From assembly GCF_002234675.1 (NCBI RefSeq), contig NC_019878.2, forward strand, positions 4,094,688-4,158,687: a stretch of 64,000 nucleotides of DNA. The letters are read 5' to 3'. The notes below the pieces were generated by a model. The model did not search any database and had not been told where the DNA came from. It saw nothing but the letters and a program-made list of their open reading frames with translations. Numbering within the stretch: position 1 is the first letter of the stretch; each line of letters starts with the position of its first letter. Both the position numbers and the translations under genes were made by a program. The DNA comes from Oryzias latipes (lineage: Eukaryota > Chordata > Actinopteri > Beloniformes > Adrianichthyidae). Shown one piece after another: positions 10,301-22,194 of the stretch.

Positions 10301-13300
10301 ATGAGCAGTCGGGTGCGGGGGTCCACGGCTTGCTCCTGTGGAGACAGGAGCTGGTGAGTGGGCGGGGCCGGCTGGGAGCGCAGGCGGCCTGCAGCAGACA
10401 CGTACGGCGGTGGAGTGCTCCTTCTTCTCGTGCAGCCGGGCGCTGCGGCGCTGCTCACTGTAGCAGTGCTGCTTCAGGGAGTTGAACACCTGGTTGGACA
10501 GCTTCAGGTCCATCCCCAGCCCGTCTCCCACCAGGACCTCTGGGGCGAACTGCAGAGCAGAACCAACAGAACCGCTTCCTCAGAAGACAGACCAAACACC
10601 GATTGTAACGTCAGAGGAACAATTTTTCTTTTCTGGAACGCCAAGACTAGACTGTCTTCGCTGGTCTCATTTTTCTACGTCTTTGAGCGAAAATTTTGCC
10701 CACACCATGTCATCAAAAACGCACCCACATCTGAACGCACCTGGTGCCCCTAGACACCTGGTATCCCTAAACACCTGTACCCCTAAGCACTGGTACCCCT
10801 AAGCACTGGTACCCCTAAGCACTGGTACCCCTAGACACCCGGTACCCCTAGGCGCTTGGTACCCCTAGACACCTGGTACCCCAAAACACCTGGTAACCTG
10901 TAGCACTGGTACCACTAGACACCTGGTACCCCTAGACACCGGTACCCCTAGGCACTGGTACCCCTTAGCACTGGTACCCCTAGACACCTGGTAATCCTTA
11001 AGCAAAGTGAACAACGCCCTGATGACATCACAGCGCGGAAAACAGTCAACTCAATAAATGAGGCCAAAGTCTCTTTTGGGGCTACAGAAATGGTTCAAAA
11101 TGCACCACTGAAACTAAAGCACACGCGTGTAGTGGATATCCAAATGAAGCTGTGAAATTATTATGGGATGACAACAGAACTTCCATTTTGTGGCAAAAAC
11201 TGAAAGCTCTCCAGGGAATTTCCATCTATTGCCTCTAACTCTTCGAGCATCTCTGTAGCAGCCGTTCAGGTCAAAAGGGGGTAATGGTGGCGGGTAACAG
11301 CTGCAATGTCACTTGCAGCACTAATCCTATTCTGTCCAATCAGTGTTGTTGCTGTGGGACCAGGGTTGACTATAAACTCTAAAGGCGTTTTAGTGTCTCC
11401 TGAGGTTGAGTATGTTGGCATTTGTTTGCAGATGCGTTCAGGGTCGCTGCAGTCGTTAGGCTAAAGCAGATCTGTGCCTCATCTACGTCTGCGGTTTCTG
11501 ATGGAGAGCAGAGAAAGCGCCGAGGTCATACGTTGTCCATGCGCGCCGTGTTTTTGCGCCCGCAGGTCTCCTCGTCGTGTTTGGTGGTGATGTTCTTCCC
11601 CTTCCCTGTGAAGCCCTTCCTGGGCGTGGCCTGTGGCTTCTCTAAACATACAAAAACAAAAGAGGAAAGTTTGTGAACCCAGAAATGATCCTCCAGGACG
11701 CCGGACGAGGCATGGGGGGGGGTTTACCAGCTTTGTAGGGATCGTGTCTGGTGTCCTGCCAGTCCACCTCGTCCTCCGAGCTGTCGCTGTCCTCATAAGG
11801 ATGGACCATGCGGTAATTTTCAAAGGAGATGGACACTACACAGAAGAAAGGTCAAACATCAGCGCTCCGGATCTCCAGGAGGGGGCAGTGGAGAGCACAG
11901 GTGTGATGAAGCAGAGGCCGTCTACCGCCGACCTTTGCTGTCTCCGTTGAACTTCCTCTCCTCGCGGCGCAGCTGATCGTCAAACTCGCGGTCGAACTGC
12001 AGCTGCAGCATCTGGGCCAGCATCAGGTCACTGTCGGTGTCGGGGGCGTCCTCCGACGGCAGATCAGCTGCAGGGCTGCGAGCCGAACCCGAAGGCAGCA
12101 GAACTTTGGGTCAAACATCCAGAACCAACAGGAGATATGATAAACGAGGAAGACGGCTCACTCTGAGAGCGAAGGCAGGACGTTGTTCTCTTCGTCCAGC
12201 TGCCGGGCCAGCTGCTCGCTCATCACCTCAGTCAGACAACAGGCCGGAGGGGCCGGCGCCACAGAACCCCACGGGCCCTAAACACAACACCAGACAATTC
12301 AGAGGTTCTCATGGCTTCTTCTGAGTGGGTTTCTGTTCCTGCTGGGGAACAAACTAAACATTTGAGGGCTTTTCTATCGGCAACAGTCGTTTCAGATCAG
12401 AAAACACAAGGAACCTTTATTTGGGGACATTTCGGGTCAAACGGTGCTGATGAAACAGCAGCAGAGGGGGAACACGTTCAGGCATGATGGCTCAATCAGC
12501 CGGCTCCATCCGGTGACCTCATGGTGAGTCACGACACTATCTTTACACACAGAGAGAGACCTTTGACTTTAACCACGACGCGTCACGTTCAGAGGCCGGC
12601 TGGGAAAAACAAGCAATGATTAAACACAAATGATCCACCTTCTGTCTAATATCAATATTAGCTGATAGTTTCCCGGCATTTCTCTTCAGCCTTGGCCTTA
12701 AAATAAGAATTTACAACAAAAAGAGTTTCACGAACACAAGATTTGATCTATTTGTCCGTCTAAAATAACAGTTTAAGATTGTTTAAAAGACTTAAAGACA
12801 TGTCATGTTGATGTTTAAGTCTCCTCCGATCATCTTTCGTCTCCCCAGTGATCTTTGAATTATGAGGATGCCGTTTTGAGCTAAAATCAAAAAGCTTATG
12901 TCATTTTTAAGACATATTTTCTTAACATATATCTCACTTCTATGTTCAATCAACCCAGGAAAAGTTCAAACTTGCTCTTTTCACTCACTTTTTAAAAATC
13001 TCATTGGATTTTAATCATTTACACTTGTATTTCCAGCTACTTTAGCCTTTTTTGTTGCCGTTTTAAACCAGATTTATATATATTTTTTCTTTTTTTTCTT
13101 TCGGGTTTTGTCTTTTATCGGGGACGTGAACGCGCGTCCGCGCGCAGCGCAGCCTTTAGCTTTAGCCGGCATTAGCCCCGGCCGGGCTGTCCGGGTCACG
13201 CGCTCAGCTGTTGCTCACTAAAAAGGAACCGAACAGCCATGTTGGCTCACGCCAGCAGAATTCCCGGCCGCCTCGCGCCCCACAAACGAGCCGAACCGGG

Positions 13301-13350
13301 CGCGCGCCTCTTACCTTTGGTGTTCCTGTCGCGAGCGCTGCTTGATCCAT
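7362..13350 (-). CDS. riok3: riok3, RIO kinase 3 (atypical serine/threonine kinase), complete
   Basis: Thirteen GT-AG coding exons on the minus strand: 13315-13350, 12162-12277, 11933-12075, 11728-11835, 11532-11641, 10406-10549, 10208-10335, 9883-10065, 9617-9776, 7972-8052, 7764-7853, 7556-7663 and 7362-7475. Phases join to a 506-aa protein (human RIOK3 is 519 aa). Features: the acidic motif [17 protein letters not shown] around residues 110-125; [14 protein letters not shown] (about 245-258), the RIO ATP-binding loop; Lys275 in VVLKVFKTT; the catalytic loop HADLSEYN (His389-Asn396, catalytic Asp391); and the metal-binding LIDVSQSVE (Asp408). In vertebrates it acts in cytoplasmic 40S subunit maturation and in innate RNA-sensing signalling. 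The start ATG at 13350 is the only one upstream of the first donor and lies in a CpG-rich block. A minisatellite occupies intron 5. The tail faces rmc1. Confidence 0.96.
8705..8770. repeat. hAT-type terminal fragment in riok3 intron
   Basis: CAGGGTTCTGCAACCTGAAC resembles the hAT termini seen at 56657 and, in reverse, at 58825 and 37042 (CAGGG-T-TGCAACC). Confidence 0.5.
8945..9424 (+). repeat. Dispersed ~480-bp repeat, copy A (in riok3 intron)
   Basis: Collinear with 20051-20554 in the same orientation. Shared blocks include GAGTTAAGATGAGTGAGA, GATGGAAACAAATTCACTTT, GGTGAGTCTAAGCCCCGCCC and GAAATGGG(T/C)GGTTTT. It resembles the interior of a degenerate hAT element, but no transposase frame is open. 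Confidence 0.75.
9786..9826. repeat. (CA)n microsatellite in riok3 intron
   Basis: CACACACACACAC runs interrupted by CGCAGA, directly upstream (minus strand sense) of riok3 exon 9. Confidence 0.85.
10737..10995. repeat. 16-17-bp minisatellite with GGTACC in nearly every unit (riok3 intron 5)
   Basis: About 15 imperfect units of CTGGTACCCCTAGACAC or CTGGTACCCCTAAGCA. The units alternate between 'agaca' and 'agca/ggca' variants. It lies between riok3 exons 10406-10549 and 11532-11641. Confidence 0.9.
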
Positions 13351-13360
13351 GATGAGTAGA
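13125..13360 (-). promoter_or_regulatory. CpG-rich riok3 promoter/first-exon region
   Basis: Dense CG dinucleotides (GAACGCGCGTCCGCGCGCAG, then GCGAACC/GGGCGCGCG runs) surround the first coding exon of riok3, in contrast to the AT-rich flanks. This fits a CpG-island promoter. No TATA box is evident. The exact transcription start is not determined. Confidence 0.5.
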
Positions 13361-14336
13361 CAGAATGTTACACTTTATCTGGAGAGAATGAATGGCGGCT
13401 AGCTGAACAAGAAGAGCTAACGTAAGCAAGTTCACACGTGAAATAAAAATAATTCAGAACAATTTGTTCCAGAGAAACCGCAACAAGGTCACGTGACACA
13501 AAGATAAAGTCTCGGCTTAAAATCGATTCTTAATAAAGAGTAAATGAGGAAATGTGACACACTGGCACTGAAATAAGGTGAAGTTAAAAAAGAACCTGAC
13601 TATTTGGAGAAGAGCTTCACAGGGAAGTGACCTTTGAACGACAGGAAATACGTCATGAATTCCAGTGACGTTGCTTTCATAATAAAATAAAAAATGGACG
13701 GACCCGCTTTTACCTTTTATTTATGTATTTACTTTTTAACTAATACTATTTAATCGTTTTAAAAAATTACGTCAGGTGGACAAGTTGATTTCACAAAAAC
13801 AGAATTCTTTGAATGTTTTAACTAAAGTAATGTTTTACAGGAAGTACTTTAAGCTCCAATGTAGAGTGTACCAATACTAATCACTGAGCATAAAAGTATG
13901 TAAGTATAGAAAGTATATAAGTTTTAATAATGCACTATTCTGGTTCAGTAAATTTTAAACATACTTGTTTGAAACGTTAATAGTTATTACTGATCATATA
14001 ATCATGGATATATGATGCATAACAGTTCATATTTGTTTCACAACCATAATTCACAGTTTACACTCAGATGACTTTAAACCATCAAATATGAATTTATTCA
14101 TAAAAATATAATCAGAGGGGAAAATAGCCATTTAAAGCAAAAATAGAAGCAGTTTGACAGAAAGACTAGCTACATAATTCATTCAAGCTCTTATTTTTAA
14201 TCAGACCTGCAACAATCAGGTCTTTTCAAAGTTAATCCTCAAAATATAAAGTGACAATAAAGAAAAATAGAATCGTTAACAACTTCAAATAAAAATGCAA
14301 ATGTTAATGTTCTTTCTAAGAATTTCTCCTAATCTA
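13360..14336. other. Intergenic upstream of riok3, no gene
   Basis: AT-rich sequence without coding-like frames. It ends at the MITE copy at 14340. Confidence 0.6.
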
Positions 14337-14339
14337 TAA

Positions 14340-14545
14340 CCCTTGTGCTATCTTAGATGACCCCACCCTTCCATTGACGTGTTCTCCCTACCATGACAAA
14401 GGTGGATAAAGGTAGAAAGATTTCATGTAATCCATGGACACCAGTGAAGATCACAAATCATTGAAGAAAAAAGGTTCAGAGCACTGTCTAGTGGGTCAAG
14501 ATGACCCAACTCCCAATGATAAATTGACCAGGATAGCACAAGGGT
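14340..14545 (-). mobile_element. piggyBac-like MITE, copy 2 (about 206 bp)
   Basis: Same family as 6425-6629 in the opposite orientation. CCCTTGTGCTATCTTAG at the left and GGATAGCACAAGGG at the right, flanked by ATAA and TTAA. Confidence 0.85.
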
Positions 14546-14549
14546 TAAA

Positions 14550-16470
14550 CTCCAGAGAACTTACTATTTGTCTGACACGATTTAGATTTCAGGAAATTCA
14601 AAGATACTCTACAACTGAACAATAAAAGTAAAGTAGGACTATGTGACTGCAGTTAGCAGAAAGGGAATAAATAAAAATAAAAAATACTGGTACTGACATT
14701 ATGGCAAAGTACATTTACAGAGAAATAGAGAAAAAAATGACAACTCAAACTGTGAAGATGGAAAGTCGAAAAGGAAAATAAATGATAATTACATAAAGAA
14801 AAAACCTGGTTTCTAAGCCCCAAAAGTTTCTAACCACAACCGTGAAATGACTGATTTCAGTTTTAACCTTGTGAAGGACTTTGTTTGCTTGTGGATCAAA
14901 GACTGAGCCTCGCTCAGGAACACCTAAGAACACGAGAGAACTGAAGACAAACCGCTGACCGTCCTACACTGCCGACATGTCGCCACATTGACATCTACAC
15001 CATGACAGAGGAACGCCTGTTGAAGTGAAGGATGGCGACTGAGGAGAAGTGACCCTGTGCAGGCCGGGGACAAAGAGACAAGAAACAAAACACTGACATT
15101 CTCCAGGTGGGACGTCCTGTGCCAGACTCCCCTGACGGCTGTGAAAGCAGGGGGTCCACCCGACTCTGGAATAAGGTTCTCAGGGTTCCACGGGTTCACA
15201 GAGACAAGCCCCCCGAAAGTAAATCGGGATGAAGAGGTTCCTGTGAGCAGTGAAACTGGTGTGAGACGTCCACATGCAGATCACACAGGGGGGAAGAGCG
15301 TTCTCTGCAGATCTGAGCATGAAATGAGAAGATGCAGGACGGCTGAAAGGAGAGGAATGAAGGCCGTGTGTCTGGGGGACGCGAGCAGGCTGCCGTCCCT
15401 CATCTTCCTGTCCTCTGTCTTTTCTTTTCATGGGTCACGCCCGACAGGAATGTTGACTGAAGGAATTGTGTTCACGACTCCTTCAGACTGAGAGCAAAGA
15501 CACAACAGCTGCCGTAGCCGGACCGGCCAAACAGCTCACCTGAACCAGAAAAACTGTTGACATGACAACCACAGACGGCTGCAGTGTTTGTTTTTATGTC
15601 TGCAACTCCCTGCTGCTGGTCTGTCGTCCCAACAGCATAGCTGCAGAATCTCACTTTCAGGATGTTTGGTGGGTTTTATTCTCTGATGTCCTGCCAGTTT
15701 CAGCCACAGTTCTAATAATAGAAGTCTAAATTAAAGCCAGGCATGCAAAGATTCACCAAAATAAAGTAAGTGTCACTGCTTTAGCTGTCAGTTTTGGTTT
15801 GGGTTCATGCAGGACTTCATGTTTCCATGCATTAAACAGTTTACTTAATCCCCTTAACTGTAGTACTTCCACAAAAGTACTATTACATCATTTCATGCGT
15901 CCTGCGGCTGTGAGTATTTTTCCTTTCCTAACAGCCCTGATATCATCAGATTTCTGCAGAAAGCAGGTGACTGTGTGTTTGAAACATTGATGCAGATCCA
16001 TGTGAAACCACAATGTCTGGATTGTCCAGGGTAAAAATAAACTCCAACAACTGCTTAAACTCAACCACTTCCTGACAGAAATCCTGTCGTCGGTCAGGTT
16101 CCTCCGCAGAGGGAGCGTTTGCATTTCTGCTGAGTCAGCAAAGCTCAGTCTGGATAAAGACGCACCCACGAGGTGCCGAACCTCCATTTGGCCTCCATGC
16201 AACCCTTAGAGACCTGACAATTCAGACAAACATAAAACCAGTGTTGGATTCATAAAATGTGTTTCTTAACGAAGGAAAACCTGTGACAGAACAGTTTGGA
16301 CAGCAGAGATATTTGTCTGTGCAGACAAAACCCCCTCACTGAGTTGGCTGTAGTTTGATGTCTTTCAATGCAGAGCTCTCTCTGGACATGACAAATTCAT
16401 ATTTTGCCCACAAAATGCAAATAAAATGCTGATTGATGCCCACAAAATGATAAATCAATGTAATTTATGC
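14550..16470. other. Intergenic, no gene seen
   Basis: Several short open frames exist on both strands (for example 15057-15491). None has domain-like composition, splice support or a recognisable protein. I see no repeat termini. Confidence 0.5.
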
Positions 16471-18070
16471 CAGTGTTTTTTAACCAGTGTGCCGTGGGAG
16501 GTGGTCAGGTGTGCCGTGGGAAATTACCCTCATTCACTGATTTAAAAACATTTTCCATCTCCAGGATATCAGCTCTTTGTTCATCCAAACAGGCCCTGAT
16601 AAAACACTGAGTGGTTAGGAATATGAAAGATCATAAAATACTTTTTTCTTTGTGTTTATTTGATTCTATTAAGTCATTTTGGTAAGAATGACGGTAACCG
16701 AGATTTAGCAGTAGCTTCAGCTGTTTTTGGGAAAGGGTTTAACTGTCTCCACCAATCATTCTTGGAGGCTTAATCACATGTCATCAATCAGAAGTGGTTA
16801 AAGTATTCACTTCCTTGTTCTGATTCTGCTCATAAAGTCGCTCAGTTCCAACAAAAATACCAGCTAAAGCTCGTCTTTAGCGGTGTAGCTTTCCGCGGGA
16901 TCCAGTATCACACCGTGGAAGACGTGATCAAAATAATAAAGCTATGAGAAACAAGTCTGTCTGCGATCGGCGGCAGTTTTCACACTACATCTCCCATGAT
17001 GCATAGGGTTAAAGTGACAGCGTCTCAGCGTAAAATGGGTCTTCCCTGTTTAATGTCTTGAAATATGGAAGCATTTATGCAGCTTAATTAAAAATAAAAG
17101 TCAAAACCTAATATGTGCTAAAAACATTAGCCGTGGAGGGACTTAAAACTCTGAGCATCTTGGATGTAAATATGTGGGAATTACATCAGCCTTTATTTTG
17201 TCTGGACACCGCCGGAAACACAAATTGATAAGATGGTTTAGAGTATCTCAGATCTGCGTAGCAGCACTTCGTCCTTTGGCGATCTGGAGCTTCGGATCGC
17301 GGGGCTTCGCGCTCCACTATGAGAAGGCGGCTGCTGGTCCGAAGACAAAGCTAGTCCGGGGGGAAGTTTCGACGAACCGTGGTGTGTTCAAAGGAGGACC
17401 GAGAAAGGCGGAAATGCTGCTACGCAGTCCCGAGGAGCTGTGTACAATCATCAGGAGTGCACAGCCGTCATAAAGCCCTCTCCTCGGTTGCTAACACAAG
17501 GCTACAAGCCTGGCCGCACTGCTCCTAGCATGTCTGTGTCTCTTAGCAGCCGGACAAACGGAGACAGCAGTGACGCTATTGCCCCGCCTCCCCGCTGGAA
17601 ATGCTTATTTGAATTGAATAATGCGACAACGTTTGCAGGGTGGATGTGAAAATGCAAATGCAATCCCCTCTTTGCATTTTTTTAATTATAACACAGAATA
17701 AGCGGTATAAGTATAAAATGAAAAAGCATTTTGAAGTATTGATTTTTCATTTTAATTTTGAGTCATTTGATGCAGTTACATTTTCAAAAAGGAAAAAGCT
17801 TTTCTGTTAATACATTTTAATTGTCAAATTAGACATTTCTAAATAAATTTTACTACACATTTATCAGAAAACTTTTGGAAATGAAATGTCAAATACCATT
17901 TTCTTTATCATTTTAATTAAACGACAGAATAAACTGTGTTTAGGAAGAAAATGAAAAAGCATATTGACGGATTGTTTGTTCATTTTAATTTTGAGTCAAA
18001 AAATGCAGCTTCATTTTGAAAATGAAAAAGCATTTCTGGTTTGCCTTGGCTCAAAAAAGGTTGAAAAACA
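16471..18070. mobile_element. Candidate hAT relic, about 1.6 kb
   Basis: Begins CAGTGTTTTTTAACCAGTGT and may end at GGTTGAAAAACAATT, whose complement has the same G-TTTTT-AACC terminal core. The left 200 bp is also present in inverted orientation at 61860-62068 (GTGTGCCGTGGGAAAT and CATTTTCCATCTCCAGGATA). No open transposase frame remains. A CpG-rich block at 17250-17600 may be a separate insertion. Confidence 0.55.
17676..18036. repeat. Two-unit AT-rich tandem duplication
   Basis: Two collinear copies of about 120 bp (17676-17800 and 17910-18036). Each has ACAGAATAA, AAAATGAAAAAGCAT, TCATTTTAATTTTGAGTCA and TGCAG(T/C)T. They are diverged, so the duplication is old. It lies inside the hAT relic. 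Confidence 0.65.
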
Positions 18071-19040
18071 ATTATTTATGCCCAATAAATAGGAATTTGT
18101 AGCAACAAATTATTAATTTGAGTAAACAGTTTTTAAAATGTATTCTTGAATATAATGTCAAGGGTTCCATACTACATCATAAATAGTGTTTTCCTAGTGT
18201 TTTTTTAACATAGGGAAACTGACTCTGACCTCATTTTTAGACTAGTTTCCAAAGAAAGGATCCTTTTTAGACCAGAAATGTTGTGGAACAGACAAAGTGA
18301 TATGCGGACTTGTTCCCACGCGCGCGTAACGCACGTGCGTGCGCTCTCTAGCGTCCGTCCAGGTTGTTTCATGAACGCGCTCCATCACCTTCTGTCACTC
18401 GCGGTTACGCGCATTTCTTCACCGATCTTTCTGCGCTCAAAAGGAAGGAAATTACCTTCAAAATAAAGCTTAAATAAAACTCAAATGTTTATTCTGGATG
18501 ACGTTTTTCAGATAAAACACGATGACAAATAAAATAAACAAATAAAAATAAAAATAAAATAAAATAAACAAGAGTAGTTTCATTGAGTCCGCATAATGCA
18601 GAGAAAAGGGGAAAATCAATTTATTTGATTTATATAAACCTTTAGTTGTCCAGGCAGGACAGATTAGGAACAATCTTATTCACAACAGTGGCCTGTCAAA
18701 AGGCAATTTCTTTTGACATAAATATGAGAAAAGGTTAATCATTTCTTTTCACTCCCAGACATCTATTAGTCTAATTAGTAATAATTTTTCTATTATAGAA
18801 AAGCTATTTGTTTCAAGCTCTATAATTTAAACCACAAATTTATAAAGTACAGCTTAATTTGCATTAATTTGTTGCCACTCAAAACAGCAATTTTGTATAT
18901 ATATGTTCCCCATTACATTTAAACTTTAAGTAGAAAATATCTTGAGAAAAAAAGGGCGGCGTCTTTAAAAGAAATACTGCATTTTCTGCAATAATGGTAA
19001 ACGTTCGTAGATTATAAACAATGTACTGTGTTGATGTTTA
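18071..19040. other. Intergenic, no gene seen
   Basis: AT-rich except for a short CpG-dense patch at about 18312-18425 (CACGCGCGCGTAACGCACGT). No exon or promoter can be assigned to that patch. Confidence 0.5.
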
Positions 19041-19075
19041 TGTGTGTGTGTGTGTGTGTGTGTGGGGGGGGGGGG
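19041..19075. repeat. (TG)n followed by a G12 run
   Basis: An uninterrupted TG run joins directly to a homopolymeric G tract. Length may be unreliable in the assembly. Confidence 0.9.
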
Positions 19076-20050
19076 TTAAACCATCACGTGGTTCCTGCAC
19101 CCCCAGGGGAGAGGTCAAATATGGGCAACAAACTGGGACTTTAACAAGGTTATTGTTGTGGTTACAAGCTTTCACGTTTAGTGGCCTTAACCCACAAACA
19201 GCTTTCAAAAGTCAAAGCATTTCAAGTCCTTTTGCAAAAAAATTGAGGTTTACTGAGTGTGTGGATGAGTTAGAAGTTCGTTCCTGTTTTCTACCCAACA
19301 GCGTCCGTGTGTGTGAACGGGGAACTGCATGTCACCCACTTTTTCCTTTGTTTGACACGGACAGATCCCACCCCAGTCATCAATAACAAGGTCAGCAATC
19401 AGCAGATGTTCGGGTCCAGACTCTCTTCATCTACTCAGCAGAACCAGAACACTTTGGGTCAACAGTCGTCAGAGGCGTTCCTGGCTAGTTTGACACCCTG
19501 GGCGAAACAAAACATCATTTATATCACTTTTTTATTAAACATGACTAAAATATACTAGTTAAAGATTCACATTTAAGATATAGTGCGTAGTTAGTTCATA
19601 TTTAACACGCATCGGTTTGTGTGTTTTTTTAAGGCTGGTTCTGGAAAAAAAAATCACATTTCTTTGTTGTTGTTGTTTTTCAACCCTGAATGAATTAATT
19701 CCGGTCATTTCCGTTGGCTTCATGATTGAACATCAAAGGAAACTAAAAGACAAATTCTCCTGTTTTTGTGCTCGAGTGTCACATAAAACTGTATAAAAAA
19801 AGAAAAAACGATTGTGTTCATTAAATCTGAAGCATTGATTGTACATGCGAAGCTTAGATAAAATCCACCAATAGGATAATTAACAAGACTGTTTAATTAA
19901 GTACAAACCTTTATTAGCCAAATGTTGCTCCAAATTTTAAACAGTCAATTTGGTTTTAATTATCACTTATCAGCAAGTTTTAATTTTGGACCCCCGCCTA
20001 CATTCCATTATCCTTGGAGTGTTTTTTCCTCTTCTTTCTAAACTGGAGGA

Positions 20051-20554
20051 TGTTTTCTCTATTTTCCACAACCTTCAATAGACTTTACTGCCTGTTAAAC
20101 AGAGTTAAGATGAGTGAGAAGATGGAAACAAATTCACTTTCTATTTTTCTCTTGAACTTTTTATATAATCGACTGAAGACATAAAGTATATTAATTTTGT
20201 GGATGACAACTATTTTTTGTTAGGAAGCAGCTGTTTGTTGCAGGTCTGCAATCATAAGAGGTGAGTCTAAGCCCCGCCCCCTCCTCTCTACCTGTGCACA
20301 CCTCTGCAGCCCCCTCGCTCCTCCAGTGTTTTCTACACAGAGTGCAATAGACGGCCATCATAGAATCATAGAGGCAGGTTGACGCGATAGTAGGGGCATC
20401 CTCGGGCAAATGGCACTAATTTAAAGTGGAAATGGGCGGTTTTGGTCTAGAAAAACTGCGGAGAAAAAATAAAAAAAAGAGTAGTTTTTTTGGGCGCACA
20501 TCATGTGCCTCCAGTCCTACGAGATTGCCACTTTTTAGAAGAACTTTCCATCCC
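20051..20554 (+). repeat. Dispersed ~500-bp repeat, copy B
   Basis: Second copy of the repeat at 8945-9424, same orientation, with the block order preserved (see copy A). It ends at ACTTTCCATCCCATAATT against CCTTTCCATCCCACAAC in copy A. Confidence 0.75.
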
Positions 20555-20747
20555 ATAATTCCATCTCTGTGCTGCAGCACAGGGATGAAAGAGCCGCATC
20601 GTAAAATGAAAATCTTCAAGAAACAGTGTTTTTCTACTTTTCATTTGTGATCACAAAGAAGTGTGACTGTTTGTCAAATACAGTGTTGCACATATCGACA
20701 GAAATGAACTTATTTAAATATTGTACATTTTATTTTTAAATGACGTA

Positions 20748-20753
20748 TTTATT
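20748..20753 (-). other. Poly(A) signal of unassigned minus-strand gene
   Basis: AATAAA on the minus strand, 155 nt past the stop codon at 20908. It supports that exon as a true 3' end. Confidence 0.45.
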
Positions 20754-20907
20754 GGATGAACTCGTTTATTCTGAAAGTCCATCACCGGAAGCGCTGCGTC
20801 GTTTCGGTGCACTTGACCCGTCCTTCACGCTGACGTTTTCTCTGTCGGGATCTCTCCTCCTGCTCCTCCTCAGGAGGACTCTGGCCTTCCTCCTGGCGTC
20901 TGCAGCA

Positions 20908-21158
20908 TCATTTCCTCCTCTTCGGTTTCCGTCTCTGACCTTCATTTCCTTCTGCGGTCAAACAGAAATCGTCTTTGTTCGCGGGCGGGATGCCGATGGC
21001 CGCTTCCTCTAACTCCTCCTCTTCCTCCACCTCCTCCTCATCCTCCTCTCCTCTCAGCCTCAGCACCACAGCCGGAGGGCCGCTGGGCCGGAACCGCCGA
21101 GCGGGTCTCTGCACTGTGAGTGTTTTTGTTCCACATGATGCGTTCAGGAGCTGAAGTT
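20908..21158 (-). CDS. Candidate terminal exon of an unrecognised minus-strand gene
   Basis: A good acceptor (pyrimidine-rich, ending TTTGTCCCGCAG) sits at 21159. One frame then runs about 83 codons to TGA at 20908-20910. It encodes RPARRFRPSGPPAVVLRLRG, a Glu/Asp-rich stretch of about 20 residues, and a basic C-terminus ending RRKPKRRK, which looks like a nuclear localisation signal. A second frame of this exon is also open for about 40 codons (ERIMWNKNTHSAETR), so the phase is not certain. A poly(A) signal follows. I do not recognise the protein family. It could pair with the large exon at 22195-22938, but the phases only match the second frame, so that link is unproven. Pure chance is also possible for so short a segment. 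Confidence 0.4.
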
Positions 21159-22194
21159 CTGCGGGACAAACCATCACAGGAAGGCGTAAGATGGGTGGTG
21201 GTGGTGGTGATGGGGGGGGTCATCCAGAAATTGAGCTTCACTTTACACTGCTTTGCGTGTATGTGCGCACGTGCGTGTGTTTGACGGAGGACACGTCAGA
21301 AACAGCTGGTGTCTTTTATTAACATGTTTTTTAGTGTATGAACATGTGACACAAATGTGTGAACATGTCAACACACATCAACACAAAGTCACAACAACTG
21401 AGCTAAGATGAGGTTCGTTCTCTGTAAGGGTTCAAGAGTTCACCAGCTGTTCATGCATTAGAGGACTTGAATGAAGGCGGTTCTGATGCTCTTGGTGGTC
21501 GTGTCACTGGAGCTCAGCCTTGACCAGCTGAGAACCGGACAGGAAGTTCTCTGAAATCCTATTTGGTCTGTTTAACACAAGACGCTATTTGTTGTTGGGT
21601 TTTTGCTCCATTAGAAAAATCCCAACTAAATAAAGTGTCAAACTTTACTCAGACACGTCCGTCTAGGATCTTTTGGGTCACTGAGACCCGGATCTCCCTC
21701 TAGAAACCTCCTGCGGTTCTGCCATTGATTATAGACGAGATCAGACTGAGCGTTCCAAACAGGAAGTGCCTGCTGCTTCCAACAAGCCAAAATGCCAAAC
21801 AGCTGTGACTCTGTCCCTCTATTGGCCAGAAGGACCTTCTTGATCTGATACCTTTTTTTTAAGAACACGTTCCGGATAATTTGATATTCGGTTCTGCAGT
21901 TCAGGTTATTCAAGTCATAAACGGACCAATCAGATGCCTCAGTAAAAGTAGGTGGTCTCACGTTGAACTTTACAAAACTCTTGATTGACAATCTTGTGTA
22001 GCCTGCTTCTAAATGGTGGAGGCCTTCCAACAAGCTCACTCCTGATTGGTGAGGGCGGTTGCCATAGCTCCCGTCAGTTGTGACCTACAGCTCATGGTCA
22101 TGCATGGTCATAGGTGAGGGTAGGAACAGTGACTTGCATGACTGTAGCTGCTCTCTGCTGCTCCCTCCTTCACTCACTCATGAACAAAACTCAC
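21159..22194. other. Possible intron of the unassigned minus-strand gene, containing a repeat copy
   Basis: No convincing exon between the two candidate exons. The interval holds repeat family X copy 1 (21896-22079). Confidence 0.4.
21896..22079 (+). repeat. Interspersed repeat family X, copy 1
   Basis: Contains GGACCAATCAGATGCCTCAG, AAAGTAGGTGGTCTCACGTT and TGATTGGTGAGGGCGGTTGC. The same blocks occur at 28320-28531 (reverse), 47176-47450 and 49556-49745. No coding capacity and no clear terminal repeats. Confidence 0.7.

Noticed and set aside
15057-15491. 144-codon plus-strand frame
   Set aside because: Mixed, low-conservation-looking sequence with no domain, no splice signals matching neighbours and opposing frames of similar length.
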